This document shows, one piece after another, positions 23,879 to 31,657 of a DNA stretch of 64,000 nt; within the stretch, counting starts at the first letter, position 1; every line of letters begins with the position of its first letter. Both the position numbers and the translations under genes were made by a program. The notes under the pieces are model-generated. The model worked only from the letters and a program-made list of their open reading frames with translations. It was not told the origin of the DNA and did no database searches. Source of the stretch: CAVYBY01 sp963766935 (GTDB lineage: Bacteria; Actinomycetota; UBA4738; HRBIN12). Location of the stretch: NCBI GenBank assembly GCA_963766935.1, contig CAVYBY010000003.1, positions 1 through 64,000 on the forward strand, read 5' to 3'.

Positions 23879-24796
23879 GTGAGCGTCGCAGCCGACACCT
23901 TCACCGCGTTCGTGGACGTCCTGGCCGGGGCGCTGGACGACCACGAGGCATCGGCGGAGGACCTCGCGCTTCGTGTTCACCTCTCGCGGTTCCACTTGGC
24001 CCGGGTCGTCGCCGCGGTCGCCGGCGAGCCGCCGGCCGCCTTCCGGCGCCGGGTCCTGCTCGAACGGGCGGCCTATCGTCTCGTGACCACCAAGGGCAGG
24101 GTTCTCGACATCGCTATCGAGGCGGGCTACGGCTCGAACGAGGCCTTCACTCGCGCGTTTTCCCGAGCGTACGGAGCGCCTCCTGCCGAGTGGCGTCGCC
24201 GCCCGACGCGAACCCAGATCGACGCTCCGAGCGACGTGCACTTTCATCCGCCCGGCAGCTTGCGGCTGCCCGCACGAAGGGAGATGAGTCCCATGGATCT
24301 GTTGAACAAGATGGTCGAGCACCACGTCTGGCTGGTCGGCGAGATGGTCGCTCGGGCCGCGACGCTTTCCGACGAACAGCTCGACGCACCGATCGAGATC
24401 TCGGTCGAGGGCGTCGACGACGATCCGACGCTGCGTTCACTGCTGTCCCGGCTCGTCGGCCAGATGGACATGTGGAACGCCGCGCTCGACGCCCGTTCCT
24501 ACGACTTCGCGATCGAACGTGGAGAGAGCATCGAATCGATGCGTTCTCGGCTGAGGGAAGCGGGAGCAGCCTTTCTCGCACGTGTCCGGGATGTCGTCAC
24601 GGAGGGCCGGCTCGACGAGACCTTCGTGGATGCGCTCTGCGAGCCACCCGAGGTCTTCACGTACGGAGGAATGATCGCCCACGTGCTCACCTTTGGGGCG
24701 CATCGGCGAACGCTGGTCGCCGGCGCGCTGACCGATGCCGGCATCACCGACCTGGGTGCGGGCGATCCGATGCGCTGGGTCGAGCAATCCGCGTAG
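23879..24796 (+). CDS. AraC-type HTH fused to a DinB-like domain
   Basis: A 305-residue fusion. Residues 1-105 are an AraC family DNA-binding domain with two helix-turn-helix units (DLALRVHLSRFHLARVVAAV and LDIAIEAGYGSNEAFTRAFS, PPAEWRR). Residues about 130-305 are DinB-like: a four-helix bundle beginning MDLLNKMVEHHVWLVGEMV, with His, His and HVLTFGAHRR as likely metal ligands. AraC proteins usually carry a ligand domain N-terminal to the HTH, so the order is unusual; the DinB part may sense or bind a thiol or metal. GTG 23879 has GAGG nine bases upstream. Confidence 0.85.
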   Translation: MSVAADTFTAFVDVLAGALDDHEASAEDLALRVHLSRFHLARVVAAVAGEPPAAFRRRVLLERAAYRLVTTKGRVLDIAIEAGYGSNEAFTRAFSRAYGAPPAEWRRRPTRTQIDAPSDVHFHPPGSLRLPARREMSPMDLLNKMVEHHVWLVGEMVARAATLSDEQLDAPIEISVEGVDDDPTLRSLLSRLVGQMDMWNAALDARSYDFAIERGESIESMRSRLREAGAAFLARVRDVVTEGRLDETFVDALCEPPEVFTYGGMIAHVLTFGAHRRTLVAGALTDAGITDLGAGDPMRWVEQSA

Positions 24797-24834
24797 CAAC
24801 GAAGATTCGGGAACACCGACTCTAGGATCGAGGC

Positions 24835-25518
24835 GTGATTCGGCTCGCGGCGGTCAACGTCGGGACCCCGGCCGTCCTGGCCGAGGTTCGCGGAGAGCAG
24901 GTGTGGAGCGGCATCCGGAAACGCCCGGTCGCCCCGACGGCAGTGCTTTGGCTTTCGGAACTCAACCTGGCCGGCGACGCGCAGGCGGACCTCAGCGTGC
25001 ACGGCGGCCCGGACAAGGCGGTCTACGCGTACCCGTCCGAGCATCTCGAGCCGTGGGCTGAGGAGCTCGGCGAGAAGCTCGGCGCGGCACCGTTCGGCGA
25101 GAACCTCAGCACCGTCGGTGTCCTCGAGCACGACGTGCGCATCGGCGACGTGTGGGAGTGGGGGTCGGCCGAGCTCCAGGTGACCCAGCCCCGCTGGCCC
25201 TGCTTCAAGCTCACCCTTCATCGCAATCGAGCCGACTTGCAGGACCGGTTCCGCGCATCGGGCCGCACCGGCTGGTACCTGCGCGTCCTCGCGCCGGGGG
25301 AGGTCCCCGCGGCCGGGCCGATCCGGGTGGCATCCGAAGATCCGGCCGGCGTCAGCGTGTTCGACGCGCACCTCGCGATGAGCGATCGCTTTCTCCTCGA
25401 CCCGGATCGCGTCCGCGCGGTGAGCGAACATCCGGCACTCGCCGACCAGTGGCGGGCACCGCTTCTGAGGCGCCTCATGCATCGAACGCCGGTGTCTCGA
25501 GACGACGACGCGGTCTAG
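24835..25518 (+). CDS. MOSC domain protein (YiiM-like)
   Basis: A 227-residue MOSC protein. VWSGIRKRPVAPTAVLWLSE, GDAQADLSVHGGPDKAVYAY and FGENLSTVG are typical of the YiiM branch, and the conserved Cys sits in TQPRWPCFKL. MOSC domains carry sulfur or bind molybdenum cofactor; YiiM-type proteins reduce N-hydroxylated compounds or bind Moco. A methyltransferase follows 34 bases downstream in the same direction. Confidence 0.92.
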   Translation: MIRLAAVNVGTPAVLAEVRGEQVWSGIRKRPVAPTAVLWLSELNLAGDAQADLSVHGGPDKAVYAYPSEHLEPWAEELGEKLGAAPFGENLSTVGVLEHDVRIGDVWEWGSAELQVTQPRWPCFKLTLHRNRADLQDRFRASGRTGWYLRVLAPGEVPAAGPIRVASEDPAGVSVFDAHLAMSDRFLLDPDRVRAVSEHPALADQWRAPLLRRLMHRTPVSRDDDAV

Positions 25519-25552
25519 GAGACCGGCCGATCGCGGATCGTAGAGTGGACGT

Positions 25553-26311
25553 ATGGGGTTCGACGTTGCCGCGGACAGCTACGACCGATTCATGGGGCGG
25601 TACTCCGGTCCGCTCGCGCTCTCGTTCGCGGACTTCGCGGACGTGCATGCCGGTCAGACCGCGCTGGACGTCGGGTGCGGTCCGGGCGCGCTGACCACCG
25701 AGCTCGTTCAACGCCTCGGGCCGAACGCCGTCGCGGCGGTCGACCCGTCGGAGCAGTTCGTGGCGGCCGCACGTGAGCGACACCCGACCGTCGATGTCCG
25801 TCTCGCCTCCGCGGAGGACCTCCCTCATCCGGACGGCACGTTGGACGCGACGCTCGCGCAGCTCGTGGTGCAGTTCATGACGGATCCGGTCGCCGGCCTC
25901 GCCGAAATGGCTCGAGTAACCAAGGCGGGCGGCGTGATCGCAGCGTGTGTCTGGGATGCCGCGGGCGGGCGATCCCCACTCTCGGTGTTCTGGAAGGCGG
26001 CTCGCGAGCTCGACGGCAAGATCGAGGACGAATCCGGCGTCGCGGGTGCGCGGGAGGGCCATCTCTTTGAGCTGTTCGAAGCGGCGGGATTGCGAGGCGT
26101 GGAGGAAGTCGCGCTCTCCGTCTCCGTCGAACACCCGAGCTTCGAGGACTGGTGGGAGCCCTTCACATTCGGGGTCGGCCCCGCCGGCGCGTACGCGCAG
26201 ACGCTCGGCGCGCCGGAGCTGGAAGCACTCCGTGAACGCTGCCGGCAGCTTCTCCCAGAGGCGCCCTTCACCCTGACCGTCGCCGCCTTGGCCGCACGCG
26301 GCAACATCTGA
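25553..26311 (+). CDS. Class I SAM-dependent methyltransferase
   Basis: A 252-residue methyltransferase. The SAM site is LDVGCGPGALTTEL with acidic AVDPSEQF, and post-motifs are AEDLPHPDGTLDATLAQLVV and MARVTKAGGVIAACVWD. The N-terminal YDRFMGRYSGPLA is common in UbiE/Methyltransf_11 proteins of actinobacteria. The substrate is unknown. It converges with the saccharopine dehydrogenase-like gene with 26 bases between. Confidence 0.9.
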   Translation: MGFDVAADSYDRFMGRYSGPLALSFADFADVHAGQTALDVGCGPGALTTELVQRLGPNAVAAVDPSEQFVAAARERHPTVDVRLASAEDLPHPDGTLDATLAQLVVQFMTDPVAGLAEMARVTKAGGVIAACVWDAAGGRSPLSVFWKAARELDGKIEDESGVAGAREGHLFELFEAAGLRGVEEVALSVSVEHPSFEDWWEPFTFGVGPAGAYAQTLGAPELEALRERCRQLLPEAPFTLTVAALAARGNI

Positions 26312-26337
26312 AGTCCAGCGGTCCTGGTCCCGCGTCT

Positions 26338-27417
26338 CTACGTGGCGAGGACTCGCAGGTCGCGGTGCCATAGGCCTTGCAAGAGGCGATCGCGGGTGAG
26401 CCAGGCGGCGGGTGGGATGACTCCGCGCATCTCCAGCCGGTTCGCGAGGAGGTCCTCGATGGCCATGGCTGCGGGGACGGTTGGGATCCGGCCCCCGTCG
26501 TGATCCGCCATCACGGCGATGTTCGTCGTGACGCGGACTCCGTCCCTGATGCCGGACACCTCGAACATGACCGCGCCGCAGTCGGTCCCGAACCGTCCGG
26601 CGATCCAGGCGATCGCGCGCGCGGGAAGCAGCAACCGCTCCAGATCGACCGACGGGCGGCGGGCTCGCAGGCGCGCGGCAAGACCGAGCACCCGGTTGAG
26701 GAACGCGTGCTCCGATCCCCCTTTGAACTCGACTGTGCCCGCGCCCGTGAGCTCCGGCGTCACGACGAGGTCGGACATCTCGAGTGCCAGGTAGAGCAGG
26801 CGCCGGCCGACGGGAGGTGGGAACGTCACCCACTCCGGTTCGCTCCAGCCGTACACCGGGCGCCGGCGGCCGTCGCGAAGGACGTCGAAGTGGCGGCCGG
26901 CTCCCCAGAGCGTCGTCTCGAACATCGCGCGACCTCGCTGCCTGGCCGTGTCGGAGGCGACGAACGTGCGGATCCCTTCGACCGACGTGAGCGGTCCCGC
27001 AAGAAACCGTGCCGCGGCGATCGACAACGTCGGCACCACTGAGCAGCCGCTGAGGACGGCGATCCCCCGCGCCTCCGCCTGCGCTGCCCGCTCGCTCACC
27101 GCCCGGCCGAACTCGCGATCCTCGGCGATGTCCACGTAGTGCGCCCCCACCTCGATCGCGACGTCGAGCGGCAGGATCGGCATCGTGTGGAACGGGCCGG
27201 CGCAGTGGGCGACAACGTCCGCGCCCTCGAACGCCCGGCGAAGCGCCGACCGGTCGAAGATGTCACCCTCGATCGCTTGGATCCGGTCCCCGCCATCCGA
27301 GCGTGTCGCGTGCCGGCTCGCGATCACGATGTCGGCGTCCGTTCCGGCGAGGAGGTCGTCGACCAGGTGCCGGCCGAAGAATCCGTTCCCGCCGAGGACG
27401 ACGACGCGCGCCGTCAC
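26338..27417 (-). CDS. Saccharopine dehydrogenase-like NAD(P)-binding protein
   Basis: A 359-residue oxidoreductase. The N-terminal Rossmann motif is VVVLGGNGFFGRHLVDDL, and AHCAGPFHTM with HYVDIAEDREF is typical of saccharopine-dehydrogenase-like (trans-acting enoyl reductase-like) proteins. A long C-terminal domain replaces the lysine pathway domain, so it is not lysine synthesis. GTG 27417 makes a GTGA overlap with the NmrA-like gene, so both are one transcript. Confidence 0.87.
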   Translation of the reverse strand: MTARVVVLGGNGFFGRHLVDDLLAGTDADIVIASRHATRSDGGDRIQAIEGDIFDRSALRRAFEGADVVAHCAGPFHTMPILPLDVAIEVGAHYVDIAEDREFGRAVSERAAQAEARGIAVLSGCSVVPTLSIAAARFLAGPLTSVEGIRTFVASDTARQRGRAMFETTLWGAGRHFDVLRDGRRRPVYGWSEPEWVTFPPPVGRRLLYLALEMSDLVVTPELTGAGTVEFKGGSEHAFLNRVLGLAARLRARRPSVDLERLLLPARAIAWIAGRFGTDCGAVMFEVSGIRDGVRVTTNIAVMADHDGGRIPTVPAAMAIEDLLANRLEMRGVIPPAAWLTRDRLLQGLWHRDLRVLAT

Positions 27418-28328
27418 GTGAAGTGCCGGCGGATCTCCGAGGCGTAGCGGCGGCCCAGCTTCGGCCCGGCCGCGCGAACCCAGTCCGCGAATCGCCGCTC
27501 GCCCGTCGTCGGCCCGTCGCTGAACGCCTTCTCCGACATCAAACCGCCCAGCTCGTGATCGGTGATGACGACGTCGCGCACCGCCAGTCCGATCGCCGAC
27601 GCCGCAAGGCGCGCCACCCAGGGACTCACATGGACGATCGGGCTGTGGCTGCCGACCGCGGCGCGGATCTGCCGGACCGCGTCCTCGAACGTCATCGTGT
27701 CCGGCCCGGCGGCATCGACCGTCGCGAGCTCGTCGGAGCGGCCGAGCTGCGCGCATAGGTCTCCGACATCGTCCACGTGCACCGGCCGGATCCGGTACGT
27801 CCCGTCGCCGGCGATCGCGAACACCGGGAAGCGGCGAAGCAGCCAGGCGACGTTGTTCATCAAGATGTCGCCGGGGCCGAAGACGATCGTCGGCCGGACG
27901 ACGGCCCACGACTCGCAGGTCTCCGCGAGCATCCGCTCGACGACCGCCTTGCCTCGAAAGTATGGGAACTCCGAGTCGACGTCGGGGTTGGTCACGCTGA
28001 CATGGACGACCCGCCGCACACCCGCCTGCTGCGCGGCGCGAAACAACAGGCCGGACCGATCGATCGCCTTCTCGAAGCTGGTGTCGCCGCGACCGAACCG
28101 CACCCAATACGTGTTGTAGAGACAGTCGGCACCTTCGAGCGAGCGCGCCAGCGCATCGGGATCGTCGAATCGATACGGGTAGACCTCGACCCTCGGATCC
28201 GCTCCCGCACGCGACGGATGGCCCGTCAGCGTCCGGACGCGCCTCCCGCCCCGGAGCAGGCTGCGCGCGATCCCGCCTCCCGTGTAGCTGAAGGCTCCGG
28301 TCACCACGTCCAAACCGCCGTCGCTCAC
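27414..28328 (-). CDS. NmrA/atypical SDR family NAD(P)-binding protein
   Basis: A 304-residue atypical short-chain dehydrogenase. VVTGAFSYTGGGIARSLL is the nucleotide loop, RVVHVSVTNPDVDSEFPYFR aligns with the active-site strand and lacks the standard Tyr-x3-Lys in place, and VRPTIVFGPGDILMNN with PVHVDDVGDL is typical of NDUFA9/NmrA-type proteins. It is the first gene of a pair with the saccharopine dehydrogenase-like gene, so the two may modify one quinone or lipid substrate. Confidence 0.87.
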   Translation of the reverse strand: MSDGGLDVVTGAFSYTGGGIARSLLRGGRRVRTLTGHPSRAGADPRVEVYPYRFDDPDALARSLEGADCLYNTYWVRFGRGDTSFEKAIDRSGLLFRAAQQAGVRRVVHVSVTNPDVDSEFPYFRGKAVVERMLAETCESWAVVRPTIVFGPGDILMNNVAWLLRRFPVFAIAGDGTYRIRPVHVDDVGDLCAQLGRSDELATVDAAGPDTMTFEDAVRQIRAAVGSHSPIVHVSPWVARLAASAIGLAVRDVVITDHELGGLMSEKAFSDGPTTGERRFADWVRAAGPKLGRRYASEIRRHFT

Positions 28329-28361
28329 GGCGGAACGATACGCGCGCGGAGGCGAAGGCCG

Positions 28362-28511
28362 TCAGTCCGTGCCCGGGGCGCGAGCCGGAGCCCCACGCCT
28401 CTGCCCTCCTCCAACCACACGCGTGCCCGGTGCAGGTCGATCTGCCTCCGTGCTCTTCCCCGAGCCGTACACGCCCGTCAGCAGCACGGCCTGCGCGACA
28501 GATCCATCCAT
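28362..28511 (-). pseudogene. Remnant of a P-loop kinase/ATPase gene
   Basis: The minus strand holds a 49-codon ORF starting MDGSVAQAVLLTGVYGSGKS and ending 28 codons later. The Walker A loop GVYGSGKST after a short beta strand is the start of a family of small P-loop kinases that are normally 150-200 residues long. After the loop the sequence loses all resemblance, although a neighbouring frame gives VWLEEGRGVGLRLA, so frame loss or deletion is likely. It sits alone between the NmrA-like and DUF1345 genes. Confidence 0.5.
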
Positions 28512-28584
28512 GGCTGGTTTCTATCGAATCCCCAGCCGAAACGTCGAGTCGGCAGGCGATCCTTCGCACGCTAGGGTCGGACAC

Positions 28585-29250
28585 GTGAGCGAAGGACCGG
28601 GCGCCGGCGAGCGGCGGATCCTTAACGTGACCGCGCTGGTTCGGGTCGTGCTGTCCGGTTTGGTCGGAGCGATCGTCGCGGGGGTGGTCGTGTGGTTCAC
28701 CCCCTGGCAGGTCTCGAGCCTCCTGGCCTGGGACACGGCCTCGGCGGCTTTCTGCCTATGGGTGTGGATCGCCGTCCGAGGCGCCGACCCCGAAACCACC
28801 AAGCGGCTCGCGACCCGCGAGGACAACTCGCGTCCCGCCGCCGAGCTCGTCCTGATCGCGGCGAGCATCGCCAGCCTCGCGGGCGTCGGCTTCGCGTTGC
28901 TGAAGGCAGCGGATCAGTCGGGGGTCGACCAGGTGCTGACGACGACGGTGGCCGTGGTGACCGTCGTCATGTCCTGGCTGGCCGTGCAGACGGTGTTCGC
29001 GCTTCGCTACGCGCACCTGTACTACCGCGACGCCGCCGGCATCAGCTTCCACGACGAGGAAGACCCCGACTACGGCGATTTCGCCTACGTCGCGTTCACG
29101 CTCGGGATGACCTACCAGGTCTCGGACACGGATCTCACGTCCAAGCCGATCCGGATGGCGGCTCTTCACCACGCCCTGCTGTCCTACGTGTTCGGGATCG
29201 CGGTGATCGCGATCACGATCAACGTCGTGGCGGGCCTCCTCGGACACTGA
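28585..29250 (+). CDS. DUF1345 family membrane protein
   Basis: A 221-residue protein with about five TM helices. The block YGDFAYVAFTLGMTYQVSDT followed by DLTSKPIRMAALHHALLSYV is the DUF1345 signature. The function of the family is unknown; its kept Asp, Thr and His residues near helix ends hint at a channel or transporter. GTG 28585 is the likely start (VSEGPGAGERR), giving a short cytoplasmic N-terminus. Confidence 0.87.
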   Translation: MSEGPGAGERRILNVTALVRVVLSGLVGAIVAGVVVWFTPWQVSSLLAWDTASAAFCLWVWIAVRGADPETTKRLATREDNSRPAAELVLIAASIASLAGVGFALLKAADQSGVDQVLTTTVAVVTVVMSWLAVQTVFALRYAHLYYRDAAGISFHDEEDPDYGDFAYVAFTLGMTYQVSDTDLTSKPIRMAALHHALLSYVFGIAVIAITINVVAGLLGH

Positions 29251-29342
29251 CCGCCCGCCTGCGTGTAGGCCCGCGGCTGCAAACCGCCGAGCCCGAGAAG
29301 TAGCGGTCTTCCTCCGGCTTGGCTTCGGCGAATCGTCGTGGT

Positions 29343-29435
29343 TCAGGTACGCCGTGCGAAGTAGATGATTGCCAGCACGATCAGGACAATCACGAGAACG
29401 CCGACGATTCCGACTCCTCCGACAGCTGCGAGCAT
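29343..29435 (-). CDS. 30-residue single-helix membrane peptide
   Basis: A short ORF with ATG preceded by GGGAGG at 29445-29440. It encodes MLAAVGGVGIVGVLVIVLIV and then LAIIYFARRT: one long hydrophobic helix with a basic cytoplasmic end and an N-terminus outside. There are no frame-disrupting features, and a TAGGCT box (29465-29460) could be the -10 element. Small one-helix proteins like this often regulate a membrane protein partner. The opposite strand has only a less convincing ORF. Confidence 0.6.
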   Translation of the reverse strand: MLAAVGGVGIVGVLVIVLIVLAIIYFARRT

Positions 29436-29533
29436 GGTTCCTCCCTTCGACCCCGAAGCAGCCTATCCTGCAGCCCCGGTCTTCGTGTCCCCTCTCAAAT
29501 CGTACGGTCGGTCTCGTTGGAAGGCCACCGGAC

Positions 29534-30091
29534 CTATGTGCTGTTTCGCCCCGCCGGCCAGCGGTCGGCGGTGATCGAGAAGATGACGGCCTGAAAGCGC
29601 TCTTCCTCTTCCTCGACCTGGGCCTCGTGGTCGAACTCCATACCGAGGCGGCGCATCACGGCCAGGCTGCGGAGGTTCTCGGGCTCGGCGATCGAGATGA
29701 CGCGAGGCATGCCGAGCGTGCCGAAGGCGTGATCGAGCCAGGCGGTCGCTGCCTCGGTGGCGTACCCGTGACCCCAATGATCGCGCGCCAGCCGCCATCC
29801 CACCTCGACATCGTCGGGATACGACTCCTGATGGTGCAGGCCGCACATCCCGAGGAATGCCCCATCCTCGCGTCGCTCGACCGCCAGGAGCCCGATGCCC
29901 TCCTCGTCGAACAATTGCTGGGCCCACTCCGCGATGGAGTCCGAGTACTCGCGCGTGGCCGGCCCGCCGAGCCATCGCATGACCTCCGGATCGGCGTTGA
30001 GGGCCGCATAGAGCGGCAGATCCTCGAGGCGAAAGGTCCGCAGCACCAGCCGCTGCGTGGTCAGGACGACGGTGCCGTTCCACTCGACCAT
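29534..30091 (-). CDS. GNAT family N-acetyltransferase (RimJ/RimL type)
   Basis: A 185-residue acetyltransferase. It begins LTTQRLVLRTFRLEDLPLYA, typical of RimJ/RimL-like enzymes, and the acetyl-CoA loop is ARDHWGHGYATEAATAWLDH; PENLRSLAVMRRLGM closes the fold. The target amine is unknown. ATG 30091 is chosen (MVEWNGT) because it gives normal family length, although the ribosome site is weak. It runs in the same direction as the YdeI-like gene 25 bases upstream. Confidence 0.9.
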   Translation of the reverse strand: MVEWNGTVVLTTQRLVLRTFRLEDLPLYAALNADPEVMRWLGGPATREYSDSIAEWAQQLFDEEGIGLLAVERREDGAFLGMCGLHHQESYPDDVEVGWRLARDHWGHGYATEAATAWLDHAFGTLGMPRVISIAEPENLRSLAVMRRLGMEFDHEAQVEEEEERFQAVIFSITADRWPAGRNST

Positions 30092-30116
30092 CGGTGAACC
30101 TACCGCCACCTGAGCA

Positions 30117-30557
30117 TCAGAGCTCGTGCAGGGTCGCGATCGCTTTGTCGATCCGCCGCTTGCGGGTCTCGTCGGTCTTCGCGCCTTCGATCGAGAGCAC
30201 ATGCCGCTGCTTGTTGCTGTACGAGAGCGCCTCGAAGGTCCGCTTGGCCTTCGCGTCGCGCCCGAGCGCCCGCTTGAAGTCGGCCGGAACGTTCACCTCG
30301 CGGGGCTTTGTGTCGAGCTGCACGTCCACGCCGACATGGTCGCCGCCCGCGACGCCGGCCCGCTCACGGACCTCGGCGCTGACGCCGAGCATGAACTTCC
30401 CGCCCATCACCGCGACGGTGCTGCGGTACGTGTACCCGTTGATCGTTACCGTGACGGCGGGCCGCTTGCCCGAGCCGAGCGCTTCCACGACCTCCGGCGG
30501 GACCTCGAAGCCCGTGGCCGTCTTTCCTGCCTGCAGGATCGTGACGTCGAACTTCAT
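30117..30557 (-). CDS. DUF1905 and YdeI/OmpD-associated domain protein
   Basis: A 146-residue protein. Residues 1-85 form a DUF1905 beta-barrel (TINGYTYRSTVAVMGGKFML, GVSAEVRERAGV), and residues about 90-146 are the YdeI/OmpD-associated helical domain with ALGRDAKAKRTFEALSYSNK, common in actinobacteria. The function is unknown; YdeI in enteric bacteria is linked to peptide or stress resistance. The ATG shares an ATGA overlap with the pirin gene. Confidence 0.88.
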   Translation of the reverse strand: MKFDVTILQAGKTATGFEVPPEVVEALGSGKRPAVTVTINGYTYRSTVAVMGGKFMLGVSAEVRERAGVAGGDHVGVDVQLDTKPREVNVPADFKRALGRDAKAKRTFEALSYSNKQRHVLSIEGAKTDETRKRRIDKAIATLHEL

Positions 30558-31303
30558 CGGCCGGTCCGCGTCTCGACCAGGAGGGCTTCGGCGCCGGCCG
30601 ATCCGGCACGGATCGTGGCCTCGGGCTCTTCGACGATCTTCGCGGCCCCGCCGGCATCAAGCTCGCCTGCGTCCTCCCCGGCCGACACGTGGACGTCGCC
30701 GTGCACGACGAACAGGTAGCCACCGAAGCCGTCGCGGAACCGATGGGTCGCGCTTGCTTCCGGCTCGAGGAGCGTCGCGTGGACGACCGCGTCCTGATGC
30801 ACCCTGACCGCGTTCGAATCCGACGGCGCGTCCACTCCCCCATAGCCGTCGGCGGGCACGAGCACGGGGCTCCACTTCCCGCGCCGCTCGTCCTCATCGA
30901 AGCTCCGTTGCTCGACCGAGGGCTCCAGGCCGAGGGTGGCCGGCATGATCCACATCTGGACGAAGCGCATCGGCTCGGTCGCGGAGTGGTTCCGCTCCGA
31001 GTGCTCCATTCCCCAGCCGAGCGTTGCCCGCTGGATCGACCCGGGCGGCAACACGCCCCCGTTGCCGAGACTGTCGGCGTGCTCGAAGGTGCCCTCCGCG
31101 ACATAGGTGATCCCCTCGATGTCGCGGTGCGGGTGCATCGGCCAGACCGCACCCGGGATCAGCCGGTCGTCGTTGAACACGCGCAGGTCGCCGAACTCCG
31201 TGTTCTGCGGGTCGCGGTAGGTGTCAAAGCTGAAGTGCCAGTTCGCGCTGAACCATCCGCCCTCGATATGAAACAGCGACGCGGAGGGGCGAAGGACGAT
31301 CAC
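30554..31303 (-). CDS. Pirin family cupin
   Basis: A 249-residue double-cupin protein. The N-terminal cupin has the metal-binding block MHPHRDIEGITYVAEGTFEH, with His, His and Glu ligands and a further His in GMEHSERNHS. RVFNDDRLIPGAVW is typical of pirins. Family members act as iron-dependent quercetinases or as regulators of other proteins. It is translationally coupled (ATGA) to the DUF1905 gene. It begins within sequence that diverges from the DUF2630 gene 110 bases away. Confidence 0.92.
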   Translation of the reverse strand: MIVLRPSASLFHIEGGWFSANWHFSFDTYRDPQNTEFGDLRVFNDDRLIPGAVWPMHPHRDIEGITYVAEGTFEHADSLGNGGVLPPGSIQRATLGWGMEHSERNHSATEPMRFVQMWIMPATLGLEPSVEQRSFDEDERRGKWSPVLVPADGYGGVDAPSDSNAVRVHQDAVVHATLLEPEASATHRFRDGFGGYLFVVHGDVHVSAGEDAGELDAGGAAKIVEEPEATIRAGSAGAEALLVETRTGR

Positions 31304-31413
31304 GCCGAGAAGATAGCGCCGAAGGGCTGGTTCGGAATCCCGCGCGGCCGGGCCCGGTTACCCTTCGGGTACGGTCCGATCAGCCGAGAAGCGACCCGGA
31401 GGGGGAACGGCAC

Positions 31414-31656
31414 ATGGACGATCAGCAGGTGCTCGGCCGCATCAACGAGCTGGCCCTCGAGGAGCACGAGTTGTGGCAGCGGGAGGCCCAAGGCGAGGCC
31501 AGTGAGGCCGATCGCGATCGGATGAAGGCGCTCGAGGTGACGCTCGACCAGTGCTGGGACCTTCTGCACCAGCGGCGGGCGAGGCGGGCGGCGGGCATGA
31601 ACCCCGACGAAGCCGAGGTCCGCGACCCGGCCGAGGTCGAGGGCTACCTGGGCTGA
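31414..31656 (+). CDS. DUF2630 family protein
   Basis: An 80-residue, charged, mostly helical protein: ILGRINELALEEHELW-type start (here VLGRINELALEEHELWQRE), DRMKALEVTLDQCWDLLHQR and a short acidic tail. These are the DUF2630 hallmarks, found mainly in actinobacteria and of unknown function. GGAGGGGG lies upstream of its ATG. One base separates its stop from the next start, so it is cotranslated with the ion channel and could be a regulatory subunit. Confidence 0.9.
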   Translation: MDDQQVLGRINELALEEHELWQREAQGEASEADRDRMKALEVTLDQCWDLLHQRRARRAAGMNPDEAEVRDPAEVEGYLG

Positions 31657-31657
31657 C

